Positions 11,271 to 21,100 of a stretch of 64,000 nt of DNA are shown piece after piece (the first letter of the stretch is position 1; every line of letters starts with the position of its first letter). Source of the stretch: Camelus bactrianus (taxonomy: Eukaryota > Chordata > Mammalia > Artiodactyla > Camelidae). A model generated the notes under the pieces. The model made no database searches. It saw only the letters and a program-made list of their open reading frames with translations, and was not told where the DNA came from. The stretch spans positions 21,488,001 to 21,552,000 of the forward strand of contig NC_133570.1 of assembly GCF_048773025.1 (NCBI RefSeq). Reading direction: 5' to 3'. A program made the translations under genes and the position numbers.

Positions 11271-12379
11271 CAACAAGTGAGCTTCTGATATCTGTTTTAT
11301 ATCTGATTGTGTGGGCAAATTATTCTAGAACAAATCAAATAGGATGGCGCTTCCTGTATTTTGAAGTGCCTGAAAATCGCCCTGTAACAGGAGATCTCAA
11401 AGGAGAAATGCTCTGTTTACTGCTCACAAGAAGCACCTGGCATCTTCTAGTATTTTCCCTGGGACCTCGCCCATATGGACCCCAAGCCACTGGCCCCAAA
11501 TCCAGCACACACCTCCATCTGGTGGGTTTCAGACCTCCTTATTAACTCACAGGCACTTTATTGCTGTTATCCGTCCTCTGATGATTTGCTGGTGATAAGA
11601 TTATGTTCCCCACTCCGCAGGACGGCTCCTTTCCAGACTTTATTGACTAAGAGAAGTGAACATTTTCATGTGCTGAAGGGCTGATGGAGAGGATGCTGTG
11701 ATTTGTGGCCTGCATCCCACGAAGGGCATGTCACCCCTGCCACGGGATGTGCAGACAGCCCTGCCTTGCCAGCACCCTCCCCAAGCTGAGCGCCCAGGAT
11801 GGATCTGCTCCCACCAGGTCACGGCCCTTCCCACGGCAGCCTGAGTGCCGAGATTCGTGGGCACAACAATATACAGGCAAGGATGTGTCACTGCCACATG
11901 GATGCACCCTGCAGAGCTGTCCCAGCTCCAGTGGCCACCACCCTCCAGAAGCTGCCATGGGGCAGGCTGGGATTGTCTCACTGCTTCTCCGGGTTCTGAG
12001 ACGTCCACTGTCCAGTTCTCCTTCCTGTCCTTTCTCCCGTCTCAGGAGTCGGATCTGCACTGCGGTCTGCAGGTTGTCCCTGCTGACCCCTACGCTTTCT
12101 CCCTTTATCCTCCCCAGGCCTGGGAAGGATTCTTCAATCTCCTGCATGCCCCTCTCACCTGGTGAACCCCCGTGGAGAGCAAGAATGTCACACCACAGGG
12201 CCTCATTCCCTGACCTGCTCCCTCCCATCCCCTGCACTGGAGGTGATGCCAGTGGTGCCTTCTGCCCATCTCAGCATCAGTTTTCAGGGAGACCTGGCCT
12301 GTGACACTTGGCAACAAGAATGTGGCCTGGAGACTCTTTGGGCAAACACAGGGGATCAGCTTCCCCAACTGAGCTCTCT
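11271..12379. other. Unassigned intergenic sequence
   Basis: The longest open frame (199 aa, + strand, 11,705-12,304) has no domain I recognise. Its Ser/Pro/Cys-rich, low-hydrophobic-core look suggests a chance frame in GC-rich DNA. Confidence 0.5.
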
Positions 12380-12990
12380 CCCTGAGTCACTTAACAAACA
12401 ACATTATTGAGTGGGCTGTTGGAGTACATTTGTGTGTCTTCAGGAAGATTCAGGAATGTGAAGTATGGAGTTAAAAGAGTTTTAAGCAGAGGGGAAGCCT
12501 GTGCAAAGGCACTGAGGCTGAGGGAATATGGCCATTTGAAGGAATAGAGAGAAACCCAGCTGGGGGCTCATCACTGGGATCAGGGGGCAGGAGGAGAGTG
12601 GGGAGGTGGGCAGCAGACAGATCACATAAGGACTGGAAGCCAACGTAAAGAGATTGGATATTTTTCTAAATGAAAAGAGAATTTGTTTGAGGCTATTTTT
12701 TCATAATTTTTACATGAAATCATTCGTGTTTTAAAGACATGAAGGTGGTTTTGTCTGAATGAACTTTATGGGGGGGAAAAGGAAGCCAGCAGAGCCCGTG
12801 GGTCCCATGGTTCTTGTCCGGGCACGTGGTGGGGCTTGGACCAAGCAGAGTGGATAGTGACTGGGGGCTTCAGGATAGAGTTCTCAGACTGGCTGTCTGA
12901 TTGGAAGTGGGGCATGAAGGAAGGGAAAGAGATGGTGATGACTCCTGGAGGTCTGACTTTTCCTGTGCATTTGTGTTGGATATTTTACCT
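12380..12990. repeat. Possible ancient mammalian interspersed repeat
   Basis: The phrases around 12,490-12,520 (GTGCAAAGGC...CTGAGG) and 12,640-12,680 (AAAGAGATTGGATATTTTTC) have the look of an old, widely dispersed mammalian repeat. I cannot name the family from memory. Confidence 0.35.
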
Positions 12991-13932
12991 TTTTTAAAAG
13001 AATAGATGTGTTTCTTCAGGGAAACATCAACTTTAATTTGCCCTCAGAGAAGCAGTTGAGAATTGTTTTCTTGTGTATTTTAGATTTCTTTGCTTTGTTT
13101 TTCTTGGCTATTAACAGTAGTTTTTGCAAGTGGTCCTTTTCCCACCCCATTGGCGGCATTTGTGGTTCCTGATTTATGGCTCATGTCCTATTGTGTGGGC
13201 ACATGTATCTAGAAGAGTTTTACATGAGAAAGTGGACTCCTGAGATGGGAGCCCTGGGTTTGCTCCCGGTGCTACCTGAACGTGGGACAGGGGACAGGGT
13301 GGCACCTCGTGAATATTAGAGGTTTGCTTCCTGGAAAAAGTTCCTGGACACGTGGATGATTCCTGGGGCTCCTCCATGGCTTTCCCAAGAGAAGACATTG
13401 CTGGCCCATATCCCCTTCCTGATGAATTTCTCAGCTATTCCTGCTTAATCGTTCTCTCAAATAACAGACATGATTATCTAAACCGATGTCTACAATAAGA
13501 AGCATAAAATTGTTTGAAACAGACTCAAGCAATAGTGATGACTCAAAGTGATCACTTCCCCCAAAGATCTTCCTTTCTCCCTAAACCCAGATGCCAAGTT
13601 TCGCACCATTAACCATGGAGTCACTTCTCCTGTGCTCCCAAAATTCACTTGGTATAAATAGCTGCCTCACAGGCATAACCTGGTGCCAGGGCTGCGGCGG
13701 GACGGGCTAGGTAGTCCTGGGGTGAGCGTCTGGGCCACCTGGTGTGGCAGGTGACCCACCCCATCCCAGAGTGAGTTCATGGGCAAAGAGAAATGAGCAT
13801 AGAGGGGAATCTAGCAGTTCAGGGGGCCTGGTACTGAACTGATGGTGAAGGGAGACGAGGGGAGGGCGTCACCTAGTGATTTCCAACCCTGTCTTAGCTC
13901 CCTCCCTGGTGCTCGGTTGGCACCACCTGAGG
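12991..13932. other. Unassigned sequence leading into the first IGLV2 unit
   Basis: No gene recognised. From about 13,620 the sequence becomes part of the flank that recurs upstream of V4. Confidence 0.5.
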
Positions 13933-13947
13933 CCACCAGGGGGCGGC
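13933..13947 (+). promoter_or_regulatory. CTCF-core-like motif upstream of V3
   Basis: CCACCAGGGGGCGGC matches the CTCF core on the gene strand, 570 bp upstream of the V3 octamer. V4 has the equivalent motif at nearly the same distance. Confidence 0.65.
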
Positions 13948-14502
13948 AATGGCATGGACTTAGGGACAGTACTTGCTGCTTGTACTGTCCTGTATGAAGT
14001 TTCAAGAGCTGCCCCCCACGGTACCCCTCTTACGCCCCACAGCGTTTGTGCCCCAAAAATTCTTCTTCAGAACTGCTAATAAATGGCCCAGGGCTCAGGT
14101 TCAGGCTGCACTGGGAAAACACCAGAGAGACAGAGGCTGGAGGGGCGTGAGAACTCTCCTAACAGTAGGTAAGAAGGAATTGAGGTGATGCTGGTCCCCA
14201 GCTCTGCTTTGATTCCTGGGAAATAGGGCAATGGGGTCTTGCAGCCACCTGGAACCCTGTCCTCTCCTTTCCCCAGTAGCACGTCCTGGGATTCTACACC
14301 CAGGAACCACGATATCCCTCACCAGCAAAGATGGGAAATCCTTGGACTGCATCAATTTCACACATGCTGTCATGGACTCAGTCTGTCCTGACTCCACATG
14401 TGATGAAAGAGTTAATTCACTAGAAAGGTCTGCTGTCCAGGGATCGAGAAGAGTCTAGAATCAAGTCCAGGTCAGGGGGTGGGGAAGCAGGGAGAGGAGC
14501 AG

Positions 14503-14553
14503 ATTTGCATGGAGGCCCCGCTCTCCTCTGCAGCAGGGGGAGGGGATAAGAGA
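14503..14553 (+). promoter_or_regulatory. V3 promoter: perfect octamer and TATA-like box
   Basis: ATTTGCAT 14503-14510 and GGGATAAGAGA near 14543-14553, conserved with V4 and V5. Confidence 0.9.
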
Positions 14554-14615
14554 GGTCTGGGGGACCAGGCCCAGGGATGGAGGATCAGAAGGCAGCACTC
14601 TGGGACATCTCCACC

Positions 14616-15084
14616 ATAGCCTGGGCTCTGCTCCTTGTCACCCTCCTCACTCAGGGCACAGATGTGGCTCCCGGGAAGGAACACGGGGACATCTGGCTGA
14701 TCTTTTGTGTGTCTGTCCTCAGAGTGACATGGGGCCCAGTGCTGAAATGGCTCGAGTGTGTTTTTGTTCTTTTCAGGGTCCTGGGCCCAGTCTGCCCTGA
14801 CTCAGCCTCCCTCGGTGTCCAGGACTCCAGGACAGACGGTCACCATCTCCTGCGCTGGAACCAGCAACGACGTTGGGAGATATAACTATGTCTCCTGGTA
14901 CCAACAGCTCCCAGGAACGGCCCCCAAACTCCTGATCTATGAAGACACCAGTCGAGCCTCGGGGATTCCTGATCGCTTCTCTGGCTCCAAGTCTGGCAAC
15001 ACGGCCTCCCTGACCATCTCTGGGCTCCAGTCTGAGGACGAGGCTGATTATTTCTGTGCCTCATATACAACTAGTAGCACTGCG
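14616..15084 (+). pseudogene. V3: IGLV2-like variable segment without start codon
   Basis: The leader exon would span 14616-14661, but the ATG of V4/V5 is ATA here, and the donor after GGGCACAG reads ATGTGG instead of GTGAGG, so start and splice donor are both altered. The intron (115 bp) and V exon (14777-15084) are otherwise open: [16 protein letters not shown], Cys, Trp in [20 protein letters not shown]2 EDTSRAS, DEADYFC, CDR3 start ASYTTSSTA. It resembles human IGLV2-18/IGLV2-14. Octamer and signal are intact, so recombination could occur but a normal leader could not be made. An alternative in-frame ATG upstream is possible but not evident. Confidence 0.88.
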
Positions 15085-15123
15085 CACAGTGGTCCAAGTT
15101 CATGGGGAATTGAGACCAAAACC
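15085..15123 (+). other. V3 recombination signal (23-bp spacer)
   Basis: Heptamer CACAGTG 15085-15091, 23-bp spacer, nonamer ACCAAAACC 15115-15123, intact although the gene lacks its ATG. Confidence 0.95.
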
Positions 15124-15159
15124 TGCTCTGAGCTCCCTCGGGTCTTCTCCCTGAACTCA

Positions 15160-15420
15160 GGACCTCATTTGTTACTGCTGATTGTTTTATTCTGGAAAAA
15201 TTTAAAACAAAAATGAATCTTTAATGGTAATACAAAGAACTGCTTCATAAACTATTTGCCAACTTGGCCAGTTGTGAACATTTTGTCACGTTTACATTAT
15301 CTCCTTAACTCTCATTTTCTCTCTTCCTCTGTATAAGCTTATGTACCTGTATGTTTATATGCAAACATATAAGTAACTAGACAGACACAACACACACCCC
15401 CTGCCCTGTGTGAAGTCTCA
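15160..15420 (-). mobile_element. Possible antisense L1 3'-region fragment
   Basis: AT-rich sequence with phrases of the type 'aatacaaagaactgc...gaacattttgtcac' seen in reversed old L1 tails. An equivalent block follows V4 at about 18,000, which suggests the insertion predates duplication of the IGLV2 unit. Low certainty. Confidence 0.4.
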
Positions 15421-16329
15421 AAAGCTGCTGCACCATGAGCCCCTCCTAAGGTGATAACTAGTGATGGAGGGTCTCAGGCTTATTCTGCTCTTACAAGTCT
15501 TTTCTCAAAGACCCTCAGCAGCCCCAGGCTTCGGCCTCAGGTCTAAGCTGTGAGCCCTTGTGGAAGATGGGGACAGAGGGATGTGTGAGCATCTATGCTA
15601 ACATAAAGATTAAAAATGGGCTGGGAGGGAGGGAGAGGTGCCAGGCCCTGCTTTGGTGCCTGAGAAGTGACAATTAGGACCCTGTCCTCACCCTTGTTCC
15701 TCATGGCAAGGTGGGGTATCCCACACATGCACCAAAGTTAACAACAGGACCATATAGGGACATCCCAAGGGTGGCTCCTATCCCAGGAACCACCTCAGGA
15801 CCAATGGTGAGGTCCTTTCCCTCCTCGATATGTTGGGGTCAAAACAGAGCCCAGAGAATTAGGGCAGAGAGACTGAGTCTAGGATTAACTTAGGAGCAGG
15901 GAAGGAAGTGGCACTGATTCCAATTGCTATGTGTTGTCCTGTCATCAGAGTGGATTGGAGAAAAAAGCCAGTGGCCAATTGACTCATGGTCCAGAGACTC
16001 CTGGGCAGGTGTATGGGCTCAGCTCCTCCTCCTCACCACGGTCATCACTGGCTGATGCCCATTGACTGAGGGTGGATGAGGGCAGGACACTAACCAGAAG
16101 CACAGAGGCTCTGCACAGGGAGGGATTGGGTGGGAGTCCACGTCAACAATGAAACTTTTTTTAATTGTAAATTGTCATGAATTTCTTGGAAATGAGAAAC
16201 AAGGGCTGAGTTGGTATTTAAAAGGGGGTGCAGAGAAAGAGGTTTTGGACCCCCCTTCTGGTCCCCAAGCACGTAGTAAACAATCTTACAGTTTGCCAGG
16301 GAAAGGGGGTGGGAAGGGATAAATTTGGG
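15421..16329. other. Unassigned sequence between V3 and V4
   Basis: No V remnant or known repeat recognised. Confidence 0.5.
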
Positions 16330-16552
16330 AGTTAAGGATTAAATGTTAGCCGGTGTATAGAAAACTAGAGATTTTGAAAAGTTTCTTCTGTATAGCACAG
16401 CAAACTATGTTCAATATCTTGTAATAGTAACCTTTAATGAGAAGAATATAAAAAGGAATGTGTTTACATATATGCATGACTGGGACATTGTGCTGTACAC
16501 CAGAAATTGACACATTGTAACTGACTGTACTTTAATTAAAAAAAAAAAAAAC
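16330..16552 (+). mobile_element. 5'-truncated L1 3' end, even-toed-ungulate type, with poly(A)
   Basis: Contains the phrases TATAGCACAGCAAACTATG, CAATATCTTGTAATA and GTGCTGTACACCAGAAATTG, followed by a run of As (16,537-16,549). These are hallmarks of the 3' UTR of cetartiodactyl L1 elements as I know them. Only the tail is present. Confidence 0.75.
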
Positions 16553-16769
16553 TCTATGGTTACTCTTCTATTAAAACCAAAGTTAATAAAATATCAATTC
16601 TCTTTGGAATAAAAATAAAGTAGCTGGTGGATAAAGTGATGTGAGCGGGAGGGGATTGGAGGGATCTGGGCCTGAGCTGGGAGGGGAATAAAGGGGAAGG
16701 CAGAAGAGCAGAGCTGGGGGGTCATCCCCCCGCAGCTGCCTTCCTGGCCTCGGTGGGCGCCATCGGAGT

Positions 16770-16784
16770 CCACCAGGGGGCAGC
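16770..16784 (+). promoter_or_regulatory. CTCF-core-like motif upstream of V4
   Basis: CCACCAGGGGGCAGC, a full match to the CTCF core, 556 bp upstream of the V4 octamer and on the same strand. The flanking AATAAATG-containing block (16,900) is shared with the V3 upstream region. Confidence 0.65.
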
Positions 16785-17325
16785 AGGGGCCTGGATTTGG
16801 GAAGGTTATTGTGTGATTTCCCTAGCCCAGGTGAAGGCACATAGCTGCTGCCTCCTAAGCCCCTTCAGGGAGAGGTCTCCCCTTTCCTAGAAACACCAAT
16901 AAATGTCCCCAGGCCTTTTCCTAAGAGAACCACAGAGATAGGGGACAGAGAGACACGGGGACCATTCTGCTGAGGAGGTCAGATGGGGCGAGGGGTGGAC
17001 AACCCCAGCTCTCCTTCGATCTCCAGATGAGAAAAGATTGAATCTCTAACTTACTCCAGCACTTGTGGACCCTGTCGTCACTTTGGACCCACAGAATACA
17101 AAACAATTATTGTGATTATTAGTCAACGACATCTTGACTCTATCAGATGGCAGGGACAGCCAAGGATGGCTCGATTTCCAGGTCCCTCTAATGGTCACTG
17201 TGTCCTAAGTAACAAAAACATATCACACAGTATCAATATTCCTAGATTGGCTCTGTGTAGAGGGATAGAGAAGTATCTAGAACCAAGTACAGGTCAGGGG
17301 GTGGGGGAAGCATGGGCCGGAGCAG

Positions 17326-17377
17326 ATTTGCATGGAGGCCCCACCCTCCTCTGCAGCAGGGGGAGGGGATAAGAGAG
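17326..17377 (+). promoter_or_regulatory. V4 promoter: perfect octamer and TATA-like box
   Basis: ATTTGCAT 17326-17333 and GGGATAAGAGA near 17367-17377. It is intact although the V exon is dead. Confidence 0.9.
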
Positions 17378-17437
17378 GTCTGGTGACCTGGCCCAGGGTT
17401 GGGGGCTCAGAAGGCAGCACTCTGGGGCATCTCAACC

Positions 17438-17906
17438 ATGGCCTTGGCTCTGCTCCTTGTCACCCTCCTCACTCAGGGCACAGGTGAGGCTCCGGGGAAG
17501 GGACACGGGGACATCTGGCTGATCCTTTGTGTCCCTGTCCTCAGGGTGACCTGGGGCCCAGCTCTGAACTGACTCGAGTGTCTTTTTGCTCTTTTCAGGG
17601 TCCTGGGCCCAGTCTGCCTTGACTCAGCCTCCCTTGGCTTCTGGGACCCCGGGACAGACAGTCACCATCTCCTGTGCTGGAACCAGCAGTGACATCGGGA
17701 GTTACAGTGATATTTCCTGGTACCAACAGCTCCCAGGAATGGCCCCCAACCTCCTGATTTATTATGTCAGCAATTGAGCCTCGGGGATCCCTGATCGCTT
17801 TCCTGGTTCCAAGTCAGGCAACACGGCCTCCCTGACCATCTCTGGGCTCCACTCAAAGGACGAGGCTGATTAATTCTGTGCCTCATATACAACTAGTAAC
17901 ACTGTG
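17438..17906 (+). pseudogene. V4: IGLV2-like variable segment with two in-frame stops
   Basis: Leader exon 17438-17483 (MALALLLVTLLTQGT), intron 115 bp, V exon 17599-17906. Framework 1 ([16 protein letters not shown]), Cys and Trp (ISWYQQLPG) are present. A TGA (17775-17777) follows YYVSN at CDR2, and a TAA (17871-17873) replaces the first Tyr of the DYYC motif. Promoter, splice sites and signal are normal. Read-through of the rest still gives an IGLV2 framework 3, so decay looks recent. Confidence 0.92.
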
Positions 17907-17945
17907 CACAGTGGTCCACGGTCATGGGGAAGCGAGATCACAACC
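17907..17945 (+). other. V4 recombination signal (23-bp spacer)
   Basis: Heptamer CACAGTG 17907-17913, 23-bp spacer, nonamer ATCACAACC 17937-17945, somewhat weakened. Confidence 0.9.
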
Positions 17946-18009
17946 TGCCATGAGCTCACTCAGCTCTTCTCTCCTGAACTCAGGATCTCATTTGTTTTTC
18001 ATGTTAGCT

Positions 18010-18700
18010 TTTTGGAAATAATTATATATTTAAATCAAACTGAAAAGATTTCATGAAGAACTCGTGCACAACCATTTCCCAGATGCAGTAGTTTGTAATG
18101 CTTTCCCACAGGTGCTTTTCGGATATCCCCTCTCCTCTCTGTCTCCGCATTTGTGTGTCTAGATGATCATCCATTATCATGCGTACATGGCGCACACTCA
18201 CCAACATAGAACACTTATTTTCGGAATCACTGGGGAACAACTTCTATCTGCCTGCATCCAAGCCTTCATATTCCTTCTTAAATACACTTCAGAATCCATA
18301 AGATACATCATTTGAGGAGAATAAATCAAGGCTTTTTAATATATTGACACATTAGAACACCCATGAACACTCTACCTTACAGAGTATTTTCATCCTCGTA
18401 AAACAAAGACTTCATCCATCACCCATCAGTAACCTTCCCCGGTCCCTCCACCCTACAGACCATTCATGTGCTTCCGGCCAGTTCTAGATTTTTCACAAAT
18501 GCAGTCATATCCCACGTGGACCTTTGTGTCTGGCTCCTGTCCCCTTTTTCCAGTACTCTGTGATGGAGCTGTGGGTCTTGGGTAATCCCATTTTGAAAGT
18601 TTTGTTTAACCCCACTCTCTGCCCAGCTGAGTTCAGGTGGTTAACTCCACCCAGCTTTGTGGGAACACTGCGCTTTCTACATCAGTTCCATTTACAAAAA
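18010..18700 (-). mobile_element. Old antisense L1 3'-region fragment
   Basis: Phrases around 18,480-18,560 (TTCTAGATTTTTCACAAATG, then GACCTTTGTGTCTGGCTCCTG) follow the reverse strand of old L1M-type tails in the expected order. Ends are approximate. Confidence 0.6.
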
Positions 18701-20204
18701 CGTTGACCTGCTTCTTGAATGTGTCCTGTGAGTGAGCTGCACAGAGGCCCGTCTGGGACCTAGGTGGATTTCTATCCCTTAAGTCCCTCCCTAAAGTCTT
18801 TCCTGTGCTATTTGCTGTCAGAATCCATGCAAGTGTGGCTCAGAGGGCAGGTCAGGCATCATGAACTATTTTCATGTTAACTTTCCTAGCGAACCTCCAT
18901 CCCACCATCTCCTCAGTCTTCCCTGGACCTTGAGTTTACTTCTCTGTCCTCCGGATCAGAAACTGTGAGGTTAATTCCCCTAATCTCTTGTCCCGTTCCT
19001 GTGACAGGACCTGTTTCCATGTCAAGGAGCAGGAGGACAGAGAGGACAGAAGCAAAGGGGATGCTCATCCCCTGGGTGGGAAGACAGCTCCTAAATCATA
19101 CGGAATGGTCCTTCTGCCTCCAGCAGCACTGCTGCCCAGCTGGGGACAGGGACCTGTGAGTGTTCCTCAGTGGCTCTGACACTGGAGCTCTCCTTCTCGC
19201 CTTCCCCATATCAAGGGAAGCTGTCATGCAGCTCTTCAGTCTCAGGCTGGAGCCCTTCCACCCTCAGGCTGCCTGATTCCAGGGAAAAATGGAATTTCAC
19301 CCAACCTGAGTTCAATGACCTTCCAATCCCGGCGTCTTCCCCAGTCTGCTCTGAATGATTCCTTTTCTCGGTACCCAAGTAGCCTCCATGACTTCTGTGT
19401 GGGTTTTATAGGTAAATTTGGTGGGAGGAAAAAAATGTGTATTTACTACATGTTATGTGAAATCAGGATGCAATGGTAGTTTTAAATTTGGTAAAACTGA
19501 AGGAGTCAGAACAACTGTGGGAGGAAAATGGGAAAGATGAGCCTGAGTTTTAAAGCCCTGAAGAAGAACCGGAGGAAATATTTTCCCAGTGGTCTTCAGT
19601 GTTCTCCTGGGTTCGGAGGTCATTTCTGTCTTGACCTGGGGACGTGGGAAGGTGGAGCCTACAAGCAGCAAAATCACATCTTGTGACCAGAGCAATAACA
19701 CAACTATGAAATGAGATGAAATCCTTGACCATCACTTGCATAATAAATGCCACAGCTGTGGGCGCAGAAACAGCCCTTTCTCCCAGGTGCTCTCTCCTCT
19801 CATTCATCTCCTCTGAGGTCAGGACACTGGCTAGTGGGCTTGTGGATCCCGTATCTCCTGTGAGAATCAAAAGAGGAAAAAGACAGTGCCCTGCGCAGAG
19901 GGCAAAGGGCAGAATTGGGAGGGCACGCTCGGAGTCAGGATGCAGCTCCTGCCTGGTGTCCCCTGTTCCTCCTGGGAGGCCTCACGCTTGTGCACCTGGT
20001 GCTCAGTGGCACCTGTGGGGGTGGCCTGGGGGTCAGTGATCTGCTCGTGGATTTGATGTGGCAGATGCTTCAGAACAAATGGGTGGGGGTGGGGAGGTGA
20101 GCAGGCTGCAGCTGGTGGGTGCCAGCCAGAACCCAGCCAACAGCGGGTGCTTCCCTGAGATGGGCACCTCCTTTACCAGAGTACAGGCTCTGCGGAGTGA
20201 GCAT
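18701..20204. other. Unassigned sequence between V4 and V5
   Basis: No V remnant, signal or recognised repeat found. Confidence 0.5.
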
Positions 20205-20218
20205 CCAGCAGAGGGCAC
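20205..20218 (+). promoter_or_regulatory. CTCF-core-like motif upstream of V5
   Basis: CCAGCAGAGGGCAC fits CCASYAGRKGGCRS at every position, on the gene strand, 275 bp upstream of the V5 octamer. Its sequence and spacing differ from the V3/V4 sites, so it may not be the same ancestral site. Confidence 0.6.
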
Positions 20219-20479
20219 TGCACAGTGTCCCCTGCACAAAGGGTCCCAGAGACACAGTCCCATCCCAGCAGGGACATGGAAGGTCCAGGAACACGTTAAG
20301 CAGGGCCACAGCTGGCTGTTTCTCCCCTGCAAACCAGCTAAATACAATTCATGTTTCTTATTTACAAGACATCTATGGGTCAAAGACTTTAATCCCCTGA
20401 TCAACATAACCTTCCAGGGATGTAGAGAATCTAGTGGCCAGGGCCAGGTCAAGGGTGAGGGAAGCAGGGGCAGGAGCAG

Positions 20480-20530
20480 ATTTGCATGGAGGCCCCACCC
20501 TCCTCTGCATCAGGGGGAGGGGATAAGAGA
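20480..20530 (+). promoter_or_regulatory. V5 promoter: perfect octamer and TATA-like box
   Basis: ATTTGCAT 20480-20487 and GGATAAGAGA 20521-20530. Confidence 0.92.
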
Positions 20531-20592
20531 GGTCTGGGGGACCAGGAACAGGGTTGGGGGCTCAGAAGGCAGCACTCTGGGGCGTCTCCACC

Positions 20593-21061
20593 ATGGCCTG
20601 GGCTCTGCTCCTTCTCACCCTCCTCACTCAGGGCACAGGTGAGGCTCCAGGGAAGGGACATGGGAACATCTGGCTGGTCCTTAGTGTCTCTGTCCTCAAG
20701 GAGACTTGGCGACCAGGCCTGAACTGACCTGACTGTGTTTTTGCTCTTTTCAGGGTCCTGGGCCCAGTCTGCCCTGACTCAGCCTTCCTCGGTGTCCGGG
20801 ACTCCAGGACAGACGGTCACCATCTCCTGTGCTGGAACCAGCAGTGATGTTGGGTCTGGAAACTATGTCTCCTGGTACCAACAGCTCCCAGGAACGGCCC
20901 CCAAACTCCTGATTTATCAGGTCAATAAACGAGCCTCGGGGATTGCTGATCGCTTCTCTGGCTCCAAGTCAGGCAACACGGCCTCCATGACCATCTCTGG
21001 GCTCCAGTCTGCGGACGAGGCTGACTATTACTGTGCCTCATATAGAAGTAGCAACAATGTG
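20593..21061 (+). CDS. V5: IGLV2-like lambda variable segment, open
   Basis: The only intact IGLV2-like segment in the window. Leader exon 20593-20638 ([15 protein letters not shown]), intron 20639-20753 (115 bp), V exon 20754-21061. The mature product begins [19 protein letters not shown]1 has [10 protein letters not shown]; both Cys and the Trp of [17 protein letters not shown] are present; CDR2 QVNKRAS; DEADYYC; CDR3 start ASYRSSNNV. Closest human relative from memory is IGLV2-18. Promoter, splice sites and signal are all good. V3 and V4 are degraded copies of the same unit. Confidence 0.95.
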
Positions 21062-21100
21062 CACAGTGGTCCACGTTCATGGGGAAGTGAGACTAAAACA
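21062..21100 (+). other. V5 recombination signal (23-bp spacer)
   Basis: Heptamer CACAGTG 21062-21068, 23-bp spacer, nonamer ACTAAAACA 21092-21100. Confidence 0.94.

Noticed and set aside
11705-12304. 199-aa plus-strand frame, longest outside V genes apart from extended V frames
   Set aside because: No signal peptide, domain or homology cue; GC-rich DNA often leaves such frames open.
4789-14500. Hidden V remnants in the 5-14 kb gap
   Set aside because: No WYQQ, DEADYYC, CACAGTG-plus-nonamer or leader-like sequence found on either strand by eye.
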